From Sphingorhabdus sp. (GTDB lineage: Bacteria > Pseudomonadota > Alphaproteobacteria > Sphingomonadales > Sphingomonadaceae): a stretch of DNA of 64,000 nt. Under the pieces are notes generated by a model. It searched no databases, was not told the DNA's origin, and saw only the letters and a program-made list of their open reading frames with translations. The stretch lies in NCBI RefSeq assembly GCF_023910635.1, contig NZ_JAAVVZ010000011.1, forward strand, positions 28,866 through 92,865, written 5' to 3'. This document shows positions 57,373-64,000 of this stretch, piece by piece (position 1 is the stretch's first letter; every line of letters starts with the position of its first letter). The translations under genes and the position numbers were made by a program.

Positions 57373-57467
57373 GCCCGCTTTCCAGCATCTATTGCGCGGA
57401 CAAACAAGCAAAAGCGCAGCTCTGTCCCCAAAAGGGACAGATCCTACGCCTAATTTTGTCGCTGACA

Positions 57468-59252
57468 TCAGGCCTTGGGCGGTTGTTCCAATACACGAAT
57501 GTGCAATTCGCGCAACTGCTTAGCCATCGCAGGCGACGGCGCACCCATCAAAAGGTCCTCGGCCCGCTGGTTCATCGGGAAAAGCGTGATTTCGCGCAGA
57601 TTCTGCACGCCGCACAAGAGCATGACCATCCGGTCCACCCCTGCGGCCATGCCGCCATGCGGTGGCGCACCAAATTGGAAAGCGCGATACATGCCGCCAA
57701 AACGCGCCTCAACATCCGCCTGCGTCAAACCCGTGAGTTCAAACGCCTTGACCATCAAATCGGGGTGCTGGTTCCGAATCGAGCCTGACGCAAGCTCATA
57801 GCCGTTACAGACCATGTCATATTGATACGCCTTGATGGTAAGCGGGTCCTGCGTTTCGAGCGCCTGTAGCCCGCCCTGTGGCATGGAGAAGGGGTTGTGG
57901 GCAAAGTCGACCTTTTTGTCTTCCTCGCTCCATTCGTAGAACGGGAAGTCAATGATCCAGCAAAAACGGAACGCGTCCTTTTCAATCAGGTCAAGCTGCT
58001 CGCCCGTCCGCGTGCGGGCCGCGCCAGCCAGCTTTGCCGCTTGCTCTTCCTTGCCAGCGGCGAAGAAGCAACCATCGTCTGGCCCAAGTCCAATAGCTTC
58101 GTACAGCGCGCGCATCCCCTCTTCGCCATGGTTCTTGGCGATTGGGCCGCCAAACTCGCCACCCTTGCGGGTGACATAACCAAGTCCGGCATGACCTTCG
58201 CTGCGCGCCCATTCGTTCATATCGTCGAAGAATTTACGGCTCTTGTCCGCAGTCTTTGGCGCAGGAATGGCGCGGACAACGCCGCCGCCTTCAACAATGC
58301 GTTCAAACAGGCCGAAGCCAGAGGTTTTGAAATGATCGGTAACGTCGTGGATCATCAGCGGATTGCGCAAATCCGGCTTGTCAGTGCCGTAATCTAACAT
58401 CGCCTTTGAATGTGGGATGCGCGGGAACTGTCCTGCTGGTGTCACTTTTTTGCCGTCGGCAAATGCTTCGAACACACCCGCCATCACGGGTTCCATCGTG
58501 TCCCAGATTTCTTCTTGCGTGACAAAGCTCATTTCCAGATCAAGCTGGTAAAATTCGCCCGGCAAACGGTCGGCGCGCGGGTCTTCATCGCGGAAACAGG
58601 GGGCAATCTGAAAATAGCGGTCGAAACCGGCGACCATCAACAACTGCTTATACTGCTGTGGTGCTTGCGGCAGTGCAAAGAATTTGCCTGCGTGGATGCG
58701 GCTTGGCACAAGAAAGTCGCGCGCGCCTTCGGGACTGGATGCGGTCAGGATGGGCGTTGAATATTCGGTGAAGCCGATATCTTCCATCCGGCGGCGCGTT
58801 TCGCGAATGATCTGTGTGCGCTTGACGATATTGGCGTGCAGCGTTTCGCGGCGCAAATCGAGAAAGCGGTATTTCAGACGCGTTTCTTCAGGATATTCTT
58901 GCTCACCGGCAACTGGCAACGGCAGTTCTTCTGACTTGCTCAGCACGGTCACGCTGCGAGCGAAGACTTCAATCTGCCCGGTCGGCAGATGGGCATTGAC
59001 CGTGCTTGCGCTGCGGGCCTTCACCTCGCCATCAATGGTTATGACGCTTTCGAGGCGCAACGCCTCCAATATCGGCAAAGCGGGGCTGTCGGTATCGGCC
59101 ACGATCTGCGTCATGCCATAATGGTCGCGCAGGTCGACGAACAACACACCGCCATGGTCGCGCTTACGGTGGACCCAGCCCGACAGGCGGACGGTTTCGC
59201 CCACATGGGAATCCCGGAGTTCAGCGCATTTGTGCGTACGATAAGCGTGCAT
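57468..59252 (-). CDS. aspS: Aspartyl-tRNA synthetase (bacterial type)
   Basis: 594 aa. The N-terminal OB anticodon domain is [26 protein letters not shown]. Class II motifs follow ([44 protein letters not shown] and [13 protein letters not shown]). A GAD insertion domain is also present, which is bacterial. Alphaproteobacterial enzymes of this kind are often non-discriminating (Asp-tRNA-Asn); that is an inference here. It is divergent from rnd. Confidence 0.96.
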   Translation of the reverse strand: MHAYRTHKCAELRDSHVGETVRLSGWVHRKRDHGGVLFVDLRDHYGMTQIVADTDSPALPILEALRLESVITIDGEVKARSASTVNAHLPTGQIEVFARSVTVLSKSEELPLPVAGEQEYPEETRLKYRFLDLRRETLHANIVKRTQIIRETRRRMEDIGFTEYSTPILTASSPEGARDFLVPSRIHAGKFFALPQAPQQYKQLLMVAGFDRYFQIAPCFRDEDPRADRLPGEFYQLDLEMSFVTQEEIWDTMEPVMAGVFEAFADGKKVTPAGQFPRIPHSKAMLDYGTDKPDLRNPLMIHDVTDHFKTSGFGLFERIVEGGGVVRAIPAPKTADKSRKFFDDMNEWARSEGHAGLGYVTRKGGEFGGPIAKNHGEEGMRALYEAIGLGPDDGCFFAAGKEEQAAKLAGAARTRTGEQLDLIEKDAFRFCWIIDFPFYEWSEEDKKVDFAHNPFSMPQGGLQALETQDPLTIKAYQYDMVCNGYELASGSIRNQHPDLMVKAFELTGLTQADVEARFGGMYRAFQFGAPPHGGMAAGVDRMVMLLCGVQNLREITLFPMNQRAEDLLMGAPSPAMAKQLRELHIRVLEQPPKA

Positions 59253-59346
59253 TGTTTACTCAATTCAAAAAAGCTGTGGAAAGCGGGCCTGTCAACAGTG
59301 CAGCGGCACTTTGTCAAGTCGTGAATGGGTGCTACGGCGATACCCA

Positions 59347-60543
59347 ATGCAGATTCATCCTCTTATCACCGACAGCAAACGTCTCGCCGAATTATGCGCA
59401 CGCCTTGCACAATCGCCTTTTATTGCGGTCGACACCGAATTTATGCGGGAAAACACTTATTATCCTGACTTATGTTTGGTTCAACTGGCAGACGCCAATG
59501 AGGCTGCGGCAATTGACCCCAAGGCCGAGGGGCTTGACCTCGCGCCAATGCTTGAGCTGCTGTGCGAAAATGAGGATGTGTTGAAGGTTTTCCACGCGGG
59601 CGGGCAGGATATCGAGATATTTTTCAACCTGACCAGCAAAACCCCGTATCCCATGTTCGACACGCAAATTGCCGCCATGGCGCTGGGTCAGGGTGAGCAA
59701 GTCGGTTACTCAAACCTCGTCGACCTGTGGATGGGTATCCAATTGGACAAGGGCGCCCGCTTCACCGATTGGTCACGGCGTCCTCTTGATAAACGCCAAA
59801 TTGATTATGCCATTGCCGATGTGACGCATTTGTCCGTCATTTTTCCGATGATGCTTGAAAAGCTTAAGTCTACGGGTCGCGGTGCGTGGTTGAATGACGA
59901 GATGGAGCGGATTTCCGACGCCGCCAATTATCGCAATGACCCCGAAAACGCGTGGGCACGGATTAAGGTACAATCGCGCAAGCCCGAAGTGCTTGGTCGG
60001 CTTCAAGCCATGGCTGCGTGGCGCGAAAAAGAGGCGCAGCGCAAGAATATCCCGCGTGGACGGATTATGAAGGATGAAACGCTGGCCGATATCGCCGCGC
60101 ATCCACCCAAAAGTCAGGCTGACCTACCCAAAGTGCGCGGTCTTTCGCCCGCATGGCGCGACAATGACATTGGTGCGCGCCTGATCGGGGTGATTGAAGC
60201 GAGCCAGCCTATGGCGCGTGAAAATTTGCCAGACCGTGCCCGATCGTCCCCTGGCGGTGGCAAAGATGGTTCGTTAGTCGCGGATCTGCTGAAGCTATTG
60301 CTCAAAATCCGGTCACGCGAAATTAACGTGGCCCCGCGCTTGATTGTACGGACGGAAGAGCTTGAGCGCTTGGCTGCTGGCGAGCGCGAAGACCTTGAAG
60401 TGTTAACGGGATGGCGTTTTGACCAATTCGGGCGCGATGCTCTTGACCTTGTCGAAGGACGGTTGGCCTTTGCCGTGGTCAATGGCAAGCTCAAGATGAC
60501 CCTAACGCATGAAGAAGACATGGTGCGGGAAACACCGGCTTAG
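59347..60543 (+). CDS. rnd: Ribonuclease D
   Basis: From the ATG at 59347 (MQIHPLITDSKRLAELCARL) the protein is 398 aa. The DEDDy exonuclease motifs are IAVDTEFMRENTYYP, VFHAGGQDIEIFF and DKRQIDYAIADVTHLSVI. HRDC-like helical domains follow. It trims 3' ends of tRNA and other structured RNAs. No strong ribosome-binding site is seen, so the in-frame GTG/TTG codons upstream remain possible. Its TAG stop (60541-60543) is the start of TAGGGTCAGGACCTAG, a solo end of the repeat family. Confidence 0.93.
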   Translation: MQIHPLITDSKRLAELCARLAQSPFIAVDTEFMRENTYYPDLCLVQLADANEAAAIDPKAEGLDLAPMLELLCENEDVLKVFHAGGQDIEIFFNLTSKTPYPMFDTQIAAMALGQGEQVGYSNLVDLWMGIQLDKGARFTDWSRRPLDKRQIDYAIADVTHLSVIFPMMLEKLKSTGRGAWLNDEMERISDAANYRNDPENAWARIKVQSRKPEVLGRLQAMAAWREKEAQRKNIPRGRIMKDETLADIAAHPPKSQADLPKVRGLSPAWRDNDIGARLIGVIEASQPMARENLPDRARSSPGGGKDGSLVADLLKLLLKIRSREINVAPRLIVRTEELERLAAGEREDLEVLTGWRFDQFGRDALDLVEGRLAFAVVNGKLKMTLTHEEDMVRETPA

Positions 60544-60554
60544 GGTCAGGACCT
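60541..60554. repeat. Solo TAGGGTCAGGACCT end of the repeat family, overlapping the rnd stop
   Basis: Fourteen bases match the terminal sequence of the 267-bp element, with no inner part present. The first TAG is the rnd stop codon and the motif ends 4 nt before the convergent hda stop. It is either a relic of an excised element or a minimal REP unit. Confidence 0.65.
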
Positions 60555-60557
60555 AGA

Positions 60558-61142
60558 TCAGCCTTCGAGAACTTTTTTTACCAAGGTCAAATTTACGGGC
60601 GCATTTTCCGAGAGCGCCATGGCGTTTGCGGATCGCGCAAATTTTTCTATGGCAACATAGCTGCGTTCGATACGCCGTTTCACATAGCTTACGGCATCGA
60701 TACTAATCGCTGCGCCCCGGTCGGCGAGTTGTTTTTGCAGTAATTGTTCAATCATCTCGTCATCCGGCGGCGCAATGTCGAGCAACATTGCCGCGCCTAA
60801 TCGCGACTGCAAATCGGGCAATGCAATATTCCATTCCGAAGGTTGCCAACGCGATATCAGCAATAACGGCACGCCGCTCTCTTGCGAACGGTTCCACGCA
60901 TTGAAAATTGTTTCGTCAGAACGCGCCTCGGCTTCATCGATAACAGTGCCATTCCGTCCCGAAAAATAACGCGCCATCAGTGTTTTTCCGGAGCGCGCCG
61001 GCCCTGTAAGAATTGCACAGCCCGTTGCCCAGCCCGCCGCACTGGAAAGCCCGGCAAAGGCCGCTGCGTTCGAATCCGTAATGATGAGGCTGGACGACGC
61101 GCCACTGCGCAACTCATCCAAGGGTAAGGCAATTTGACGCAT
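60558..61142 (-). CDS. hdaA: Hda/HdaA-like DnaA-homologous regulator of replication initiation
   Basis: 194 aa, a DnaA AAA+-like protein without the DNA-binding C-terminus. It begins MRQIALPLD, a clamp-binding motif (QxxLPLD-like) at the extreme N-terminus. The nucleotide site is AILTGPARSGKTLMARYF and the Walker B-like segment is GTVIDEAEARSDE. The sensor region is LPDLQSRLGAAMLLDIAPPDDEMIEQLLQKQ. Hda with the sliding clamp stimulates DnaA-ATP hydrolysis. It converges with rnd and follows the membrane-anchored unknown gene on the same strand (18 nt gap). Confidence 0.88.
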   Translation of the reverse strand: MRQIALPLDELRSGASSSLIITDSNAAAFAGLSSAAGWATGCAILTGPARSGKTLMARYFSGRNGTVIDEAEARSDETIFNAWNRSQESGVPLLLISRWQPSEWNIALPDLQSRLGAAMLLDIAPPDDEMIEQLLQKQLADRGAAISIDAVSYVKRRIERSYVAIEKFARSANAMALSENAPVNLTLVKKVLEG

Positions 61143-61159
61143 CGACCCGCTAAATGCGC

Positions 61160-62215
61160 TTATGGCCGGGGTTGAGGCGCGGAAGGGGCCTGCCCCTCTG
61201 GCACAATGGATCTGACGACGTCATCAAGCGATGGCGCGGCGGATTCCTGCACCGTTGCGCCGGTTTGATCCCCGGCCGCAGCGTCTTCGACTGCACCTTC
61301 CAGATCCTCGTCCTCAACCACTTCGGGTTCTAGGACCAGCGAGGCATCCGCCCGCAGGCGCCCTGAGGAGAAGGCCGATTGGAATAATTGATCCATCCGC
61401 AATACAGCTTGATCCATCATCGCAGGAATGCCCGCGCTACTCGATGTGCGCAACGTGAATGCACCCAAAAACTTGTTATCCGGGCCATAACGCGCCGAGA
61501 AACGTCCGATGACTGGACCACCGGGCCATTGCCGTTCAATCCGCGCAATGGGAATGATAACGTCCGCCGCACCAAATTGGTCAAGGATCGTGCGCCACCA
61601 AATGCGGCTGCGGCGTTCCGGTTGGCCGGCATTCAACAAAAGCGACTCGCCGCCTGCCCCGCTTGGGCGGACATAATCGATCGTGCTGTCTGCGGTACGA
61701 AATTTGGCCCAGCTCCGTTGCCATGATGTGCGCTGTTCAAACACTGTGGGTGCACCTGCAGAATAGGTCACGGGCAACAACATCAAAGGCGCAGAACGCC
61801 TTGCAACGCCGCTGACGCCCAGCAACTGACCCGCCCGCGCGCGATCAAACAGGACGCCCAGCTTTGCGACATAACGGCGTGGGCCAATTTGTTCCCGTTC
61901 CACCACAATGGCGGCAGTGATGCCGTCCAATGTCGAATCGGACAGATTAGCCCCTGCTTCATTATGGGTTTTGCGCCACAATGCCGCCCAAGCGATGCGC
62001 TGCGCCTGCTCCCACCCCTTTTTTCGTGCTTCAAAGGCGTTGTCGCCAACCACATTGACCGAAACGCCGGTAACTTCAAAGTCTCCGGCGCTCGCAATCG
62101 GCGCAATACCGCGCTTTGGCCCCTCAATCTGCGCAACAACGATGCCGCCGCCAACCAGCGCCAAAGGCAAGCCGAACGCTGCAATGCGGAACCAATTCTT
62201 GCGCAAATTTGTCAT
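61160..62215 (-). CDS. Membrane-anchored or exported protein of unknown function (DUF2066-like, tentative)
   Basis: 351 aa from the ATG at 62215 (MTNLRKNWFRIAAFGLPLALVGGGIVVAQ), which gives an N-terminal anchor or signal. The region VVGDNAFEARKKGWEQAQRIAWAALWRKTHNE, followed by YVAKLGVLFDRARAGQLLGV and SAPLMLLPVTY, is reminiscent of DUF2066 proteins. I am not certain of the family. The C-terminus is acidic and low-complexity (EPEVVEDEDLEGAVEDAAAG). It is divergent from purM and upstream of hda on the same strand. Confidence 0.65.
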   Translation of the reverse strand: MTNLRKNWFRIAAFGLPLALVGGGIVVAQIEGPKRGIAPIASAGDFEVTGVSVNVVGDNAFEARKKGWEQAQRIAWAALWRKTHNEAGANLSDSTLDGITAAIVVEREQIGPRRYVAKLGVLFDRARAGQLLGVSGVARRSAPLMLLPVTYSAGAPTVFEQRTSWQRSWAKFRTADSTIDYVRPSGAGGESLLLNAGQPERRSRIWWRTILDQFGAADVIIPIARIERQWPGGPVIGRFSARYGPDNKFLGAFTLRTSSSAGIPAMMDQAVLRMDQLFQSAFSSGRLRADASLVLEPEVVEDEDLEGAVEDAAAGDQTGATVQESAAPSLDDVVRSIVPEGQAPSAPQPRP

Positions 62216-62276
62216 CTCGGCACCTTTAGGCGACATAGACGTGGAATTCCAAGCCTGTTCTCGCTAACGGCGACAA

Positions 62277-63383
62277 ATGGACGCAAAAGATCAAACCCCA
62301 GAATCCTACACTTACGCCAAGGCGGGTGTTTCCATCGAAACCGGCAATGCTCTGGTGCGCGCCATTGCGCCACTGGCCAAAGCAACGCGTCGTGCAGGTG
62401 CCGACGCGGACCTTGGCGGATTTGGCGGGTTCTTCGATTTGAAAGCAGCAGGGTTTCGTGACCCGTTACTGGTCGCGGCCAATGACGGTGTGGGAACAAA
62501 ACTGAAACTGGCGATAGAGTGCGGACGGCACGAAGGCGTCGGTATTGATTTGGTCGCGATGTGCGCAAATGACTTGATCGTGCAAGGCGCAGAGCCGCTG
62601 TTTTTCCTTGATTATTATGCGACCGGCAAGCTGGACAATACTATCGCGACATCGGTCGTGGCCAGCATCGCTAAGGGCTGCAAACTGGCTGGATGCGCGC
62701 TGATCGGCGGCGAAACCGCGGAAATGCCCGGCATGTATTCCGACGGTGATTATGACCTCGCCGGTTTTTGTGTCGGCGCAGTGGAACGCGACCAAGTCCT
62801 GACCGCCGACAAAATTGTGGCCGGTGATGTCATCTTGGGTCTCGCGTCTTCGGGCGTGCACTCCAACGGCTTTTCCTTGGTGCGCCGACTTGCGGCGGAC
62901 AAGGGGTGGAAGCTGGATCGTCCCGCTCTGTTCGACCAGAATGTGATCCTGATCGACGCGCTGATGGCGCCAACCCGGATTTATGTAAAATCGTTGTTGC
63001 CGCTGGTGCGCACGGGCAAAATCCACGCGATGGCGCATATCACCGGCGGCGGTTTGCTCGAAAATATTCCACGTATTTTGCCGGCGGGGCTGCATGCGCA
63101 TGTCAACGCGGACGCTTGGACACAGCCGCGCCTAATGGCGTTTTTGCAGGCCCAAGGAAATATTGAGCCTGAGGAAATGGCGCGCACATTTAACTGTGGT
63201 GTCGGCATGGCTGTTGTTGTGGCACAGGCGGATGTTGCGGATGTGACAACTGCGCTTGAGACCGCTGGTGAGACGGTGTTCAACATCGGTCACATTGCAG
63301 ATGGAAACAAGGGCTGCACCGTCACGGGTTCTGTCGAAACATGGAGCGCGCAATCCGATTGGACTGCGACTTATGGAGGCTAA
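62277..63383 (+). CDS. purM: Phosphoribosylformylglycinamidine cyclo-ligase (AIR synthetase)
   Basis: 368 aa. [20 protein letters not shown] is the N-terminal signature. ATP/substrate motifs include [53 protein letters not shown]-type sequence and [13 protein letters not shown]. It closes the imidazole ring in purine synthesis. The next gene is purN, the classical purMN pair, separated here by a REP-like palindrome. Confidence 0.96.
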   Translation: MDAKDQTPESYTYAKAGVSIETGNALVRAIAPLAKATRRAGADADLGGFGGFFDLKAAGFRDPLLVAANDGVGTKLKLAIECGRHEGVGIDLVAMCANDLIVQGAEPLFFLDYYATGKLDNTIATSVVASIAKGCKLAGCALIGGETAEMPGMYSDGDYDLAGFCVGAVERDQVLTADKIVAGDVILGLASSGVHSNGFSLVRRLAADKGWKLDRPALFDQNVILIDALMAPTRIYVKSLLPLVRTGKIHAMAHITGGGLLENIPRILPAGLHAHVNADAWTQPRLMAFLQAQGNIEPEEMARTFNCGVGMAVVVAQADVADVTTALETAGETVFNIGHIADGNKGCTVTGSVETWSAQSDWTATYGG

Positions 63384-63395
63384 ACTGCCTTTATT

Positions 63396-63500
63396 CCCTT
63401 CCCGCAGGCGGGAGGGGCCAGGGGCGGGGCGCACCGAAGGTTCGCTTGCAGCGTTTAATGTGGAGGCCATCCCCCGGCCCATCCCGCCTGCGGGAGGGGA
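63396..63500. repeat. REP-type paired palindrome between purM and purN
   Basis: Two GC-rich hairpins (CCCGCAGGCGGGAGGGGCC and GGCCCATCCCGCCTGCGGG) are inverted copies of each other about 100 bp apart, filling most of the purM-purN gap. The outer end of the right arm (GGGAGGGGAG) also serves as the purN ribosome-binding site. Confidence 0.75.
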
Positions 63501-63506
63501 GAGAAA

Positions 63507-64000
63507 TTGAAAGCCAGAATCGCCGTCCTCATCTCCGGCGCGGGCACCAATATGGCCGCGTTGTTGTATGCCGCAAAACTGCCAAGCTGCCCCTATGAAA
63601 TTGTTCTGGTCGCCAGCAACAATCCAGACGCAGAAGGGCTAAAAATCGCCGCGACAGAAGGCATTCCAACCTTTGCGGTGTCTCATATCGGCCTTGACCG
63701 CGCCGCGCATGACGCGGTCATGCATGACGCGATCGTCGAGGCCGGTGCGGTCTATGTCGCTTTGGCTGGATATATGCGGATATTGTCCACGGAATTCGTC
63801 GCAAAATGGGATGGGCGCATGCTCAATATCCACCCTTCTTTGCTGCCAAAGTATAAGGGCCTGCACACCCATCAAAGAGCTATTGACGCCAAAGACACAG
63901 TCGCGGGAACCAGCGTGCATTTGGTGACGGCGGAGCTGGACGATGGCCCCGTGCTTGGCCAAATCGAAGTCACGATTTTGCCCGGCGACACAGCAGATAC
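63507..64000 (+). CDS. purN: Phosphoribosylglycinamide formyltransferase (3' end outside window)
   Basis: From a TTG at 63507 the product reads MKARIAVLISGAGTNMAALL. AIVEAGAVYVALAGYMRILS and the catalytic region MLNIHPSLLPKYKGLHTHQRAIDAKDTVAGTSVHLVTAELDDGPVLGQ follow, with the formyl-transfer Asn-His-Asp residues. It transfers formate from 10-formyl-THF to GAR in purine synthesis. The TTG start is supported by GGGAGGGGAGAG just upstream, donated by the REP palindrome. The coding sequence runs off the window edge. Confidence 0.93.
   Translation, partial: MKARIAVLISGAGTNMAALLYAAKLPSCPYEIVLVASNNPDAEGLKIAATEGIPTFAVSHIGLDRAAHDAVMHDAIVEAGAVYVALAGYMRILSTEFVAKWDGRMLNIHPSLLPKYKGLHTHQRAIDAKDTVAGTSVHLVTAELDDGPVLGQIEVTILPGDTAD

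Overview
The window reads as a chromosomal segment of an alphaproteobacterium, most probably order Sphingomonadales (Sphingopyxis/Sphingorhabdus-like; an inference from gene content and order). Supporting signs are CckA, a ChvI/ChvG two-component pair in the order pckA - chvI - chvG - short HprK - RapZ - EIIA(Man) - HPr, a GAAC-N7-GAAC LexA box upstream of recA, a eukaryotic-like NADP isocitrate dehydrogenase, and GTCATTCCCGC-type extragenic palindromes. Gene packing is dense, with many ATGA/TGATG overlaps. No rRNA, tRNA or CRISPR array was seen.

Layout. 1-3.0 kb: minus-strand acyl-CoA operon (CaiB-type CoA transferase, thiolase, FadB/FadJ-like protein cut by the window edge). 3.1-4.1 kb: a structured repeat element next to an IS5/IS427-type insertion sequence. 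4.3-6.5 kb: pyrB plus a dihydroorotase homologue that has lost its metal ligands. 6.5-6.7 kb: a 267-bp structured repeat. 6.7-9.4 kb: ParA-like ATPase, a small helix-rich protein and a TPR-SPOR protein. 9.7-15.8 kb: a Sel1-SPOR gene broken by two transposable elements. The first is a 4.04-kb IS1595-family element carrying a BcgI-like type IIB restriction-modification module, the second an IS630-family element. 15.9-28 kb: housekeeping genes (lipoprotein, hisI, purF, SDR, photolyase, YdjM-like, esterase, rppH, TPR, rsmB, guaB, M28 peptidase). 28-30 kb: SPFH/NfeD pair. 30-37.5 kb: pckA and the chvIG-hprK-rapZ-EIIA-HPr-trmH regulatory run. 37.5-53.9 kb: rmuC, pssA/psd, icd, KefB-like antiporter, alaS, GST, ureohydrolase, second full repeat copy, recA, cckA, DUF2062, smpB, dapA. 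54-64 kb: slt, greB, ppk2, aspS, rnd, hda, a membrane-anchored unknown, purM, purN (cut by the window edge).

Two things stand out. First, the IS1595-family element has a 25-bp perfect terminal inverted repeat and an exact 8-bp target duplication (AAAAAAAG). It encodes transposase, fused nuclease-methyltransferase and specificity subunit as one translationally coupled cluster, and ends with a 47-codon ORF. Removing it and the IS630 copy in silico restores a single 313-aa reading frame. Second, a repeat family with ends TAGGGTCAGGACC/GGTCCTGACCCTA is scattered through the window as two 267-bp full copies, one 143-bp inverted deletion derivative, a tandem 25-bp mini version and solo ends. In several places its terminal TAG is the stop codon of the adjoining gene, and at one spot it supplies stops to convergent genes on both strands.

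All calls rest on reading the sequence and ORF translations by eye; no database search was run.
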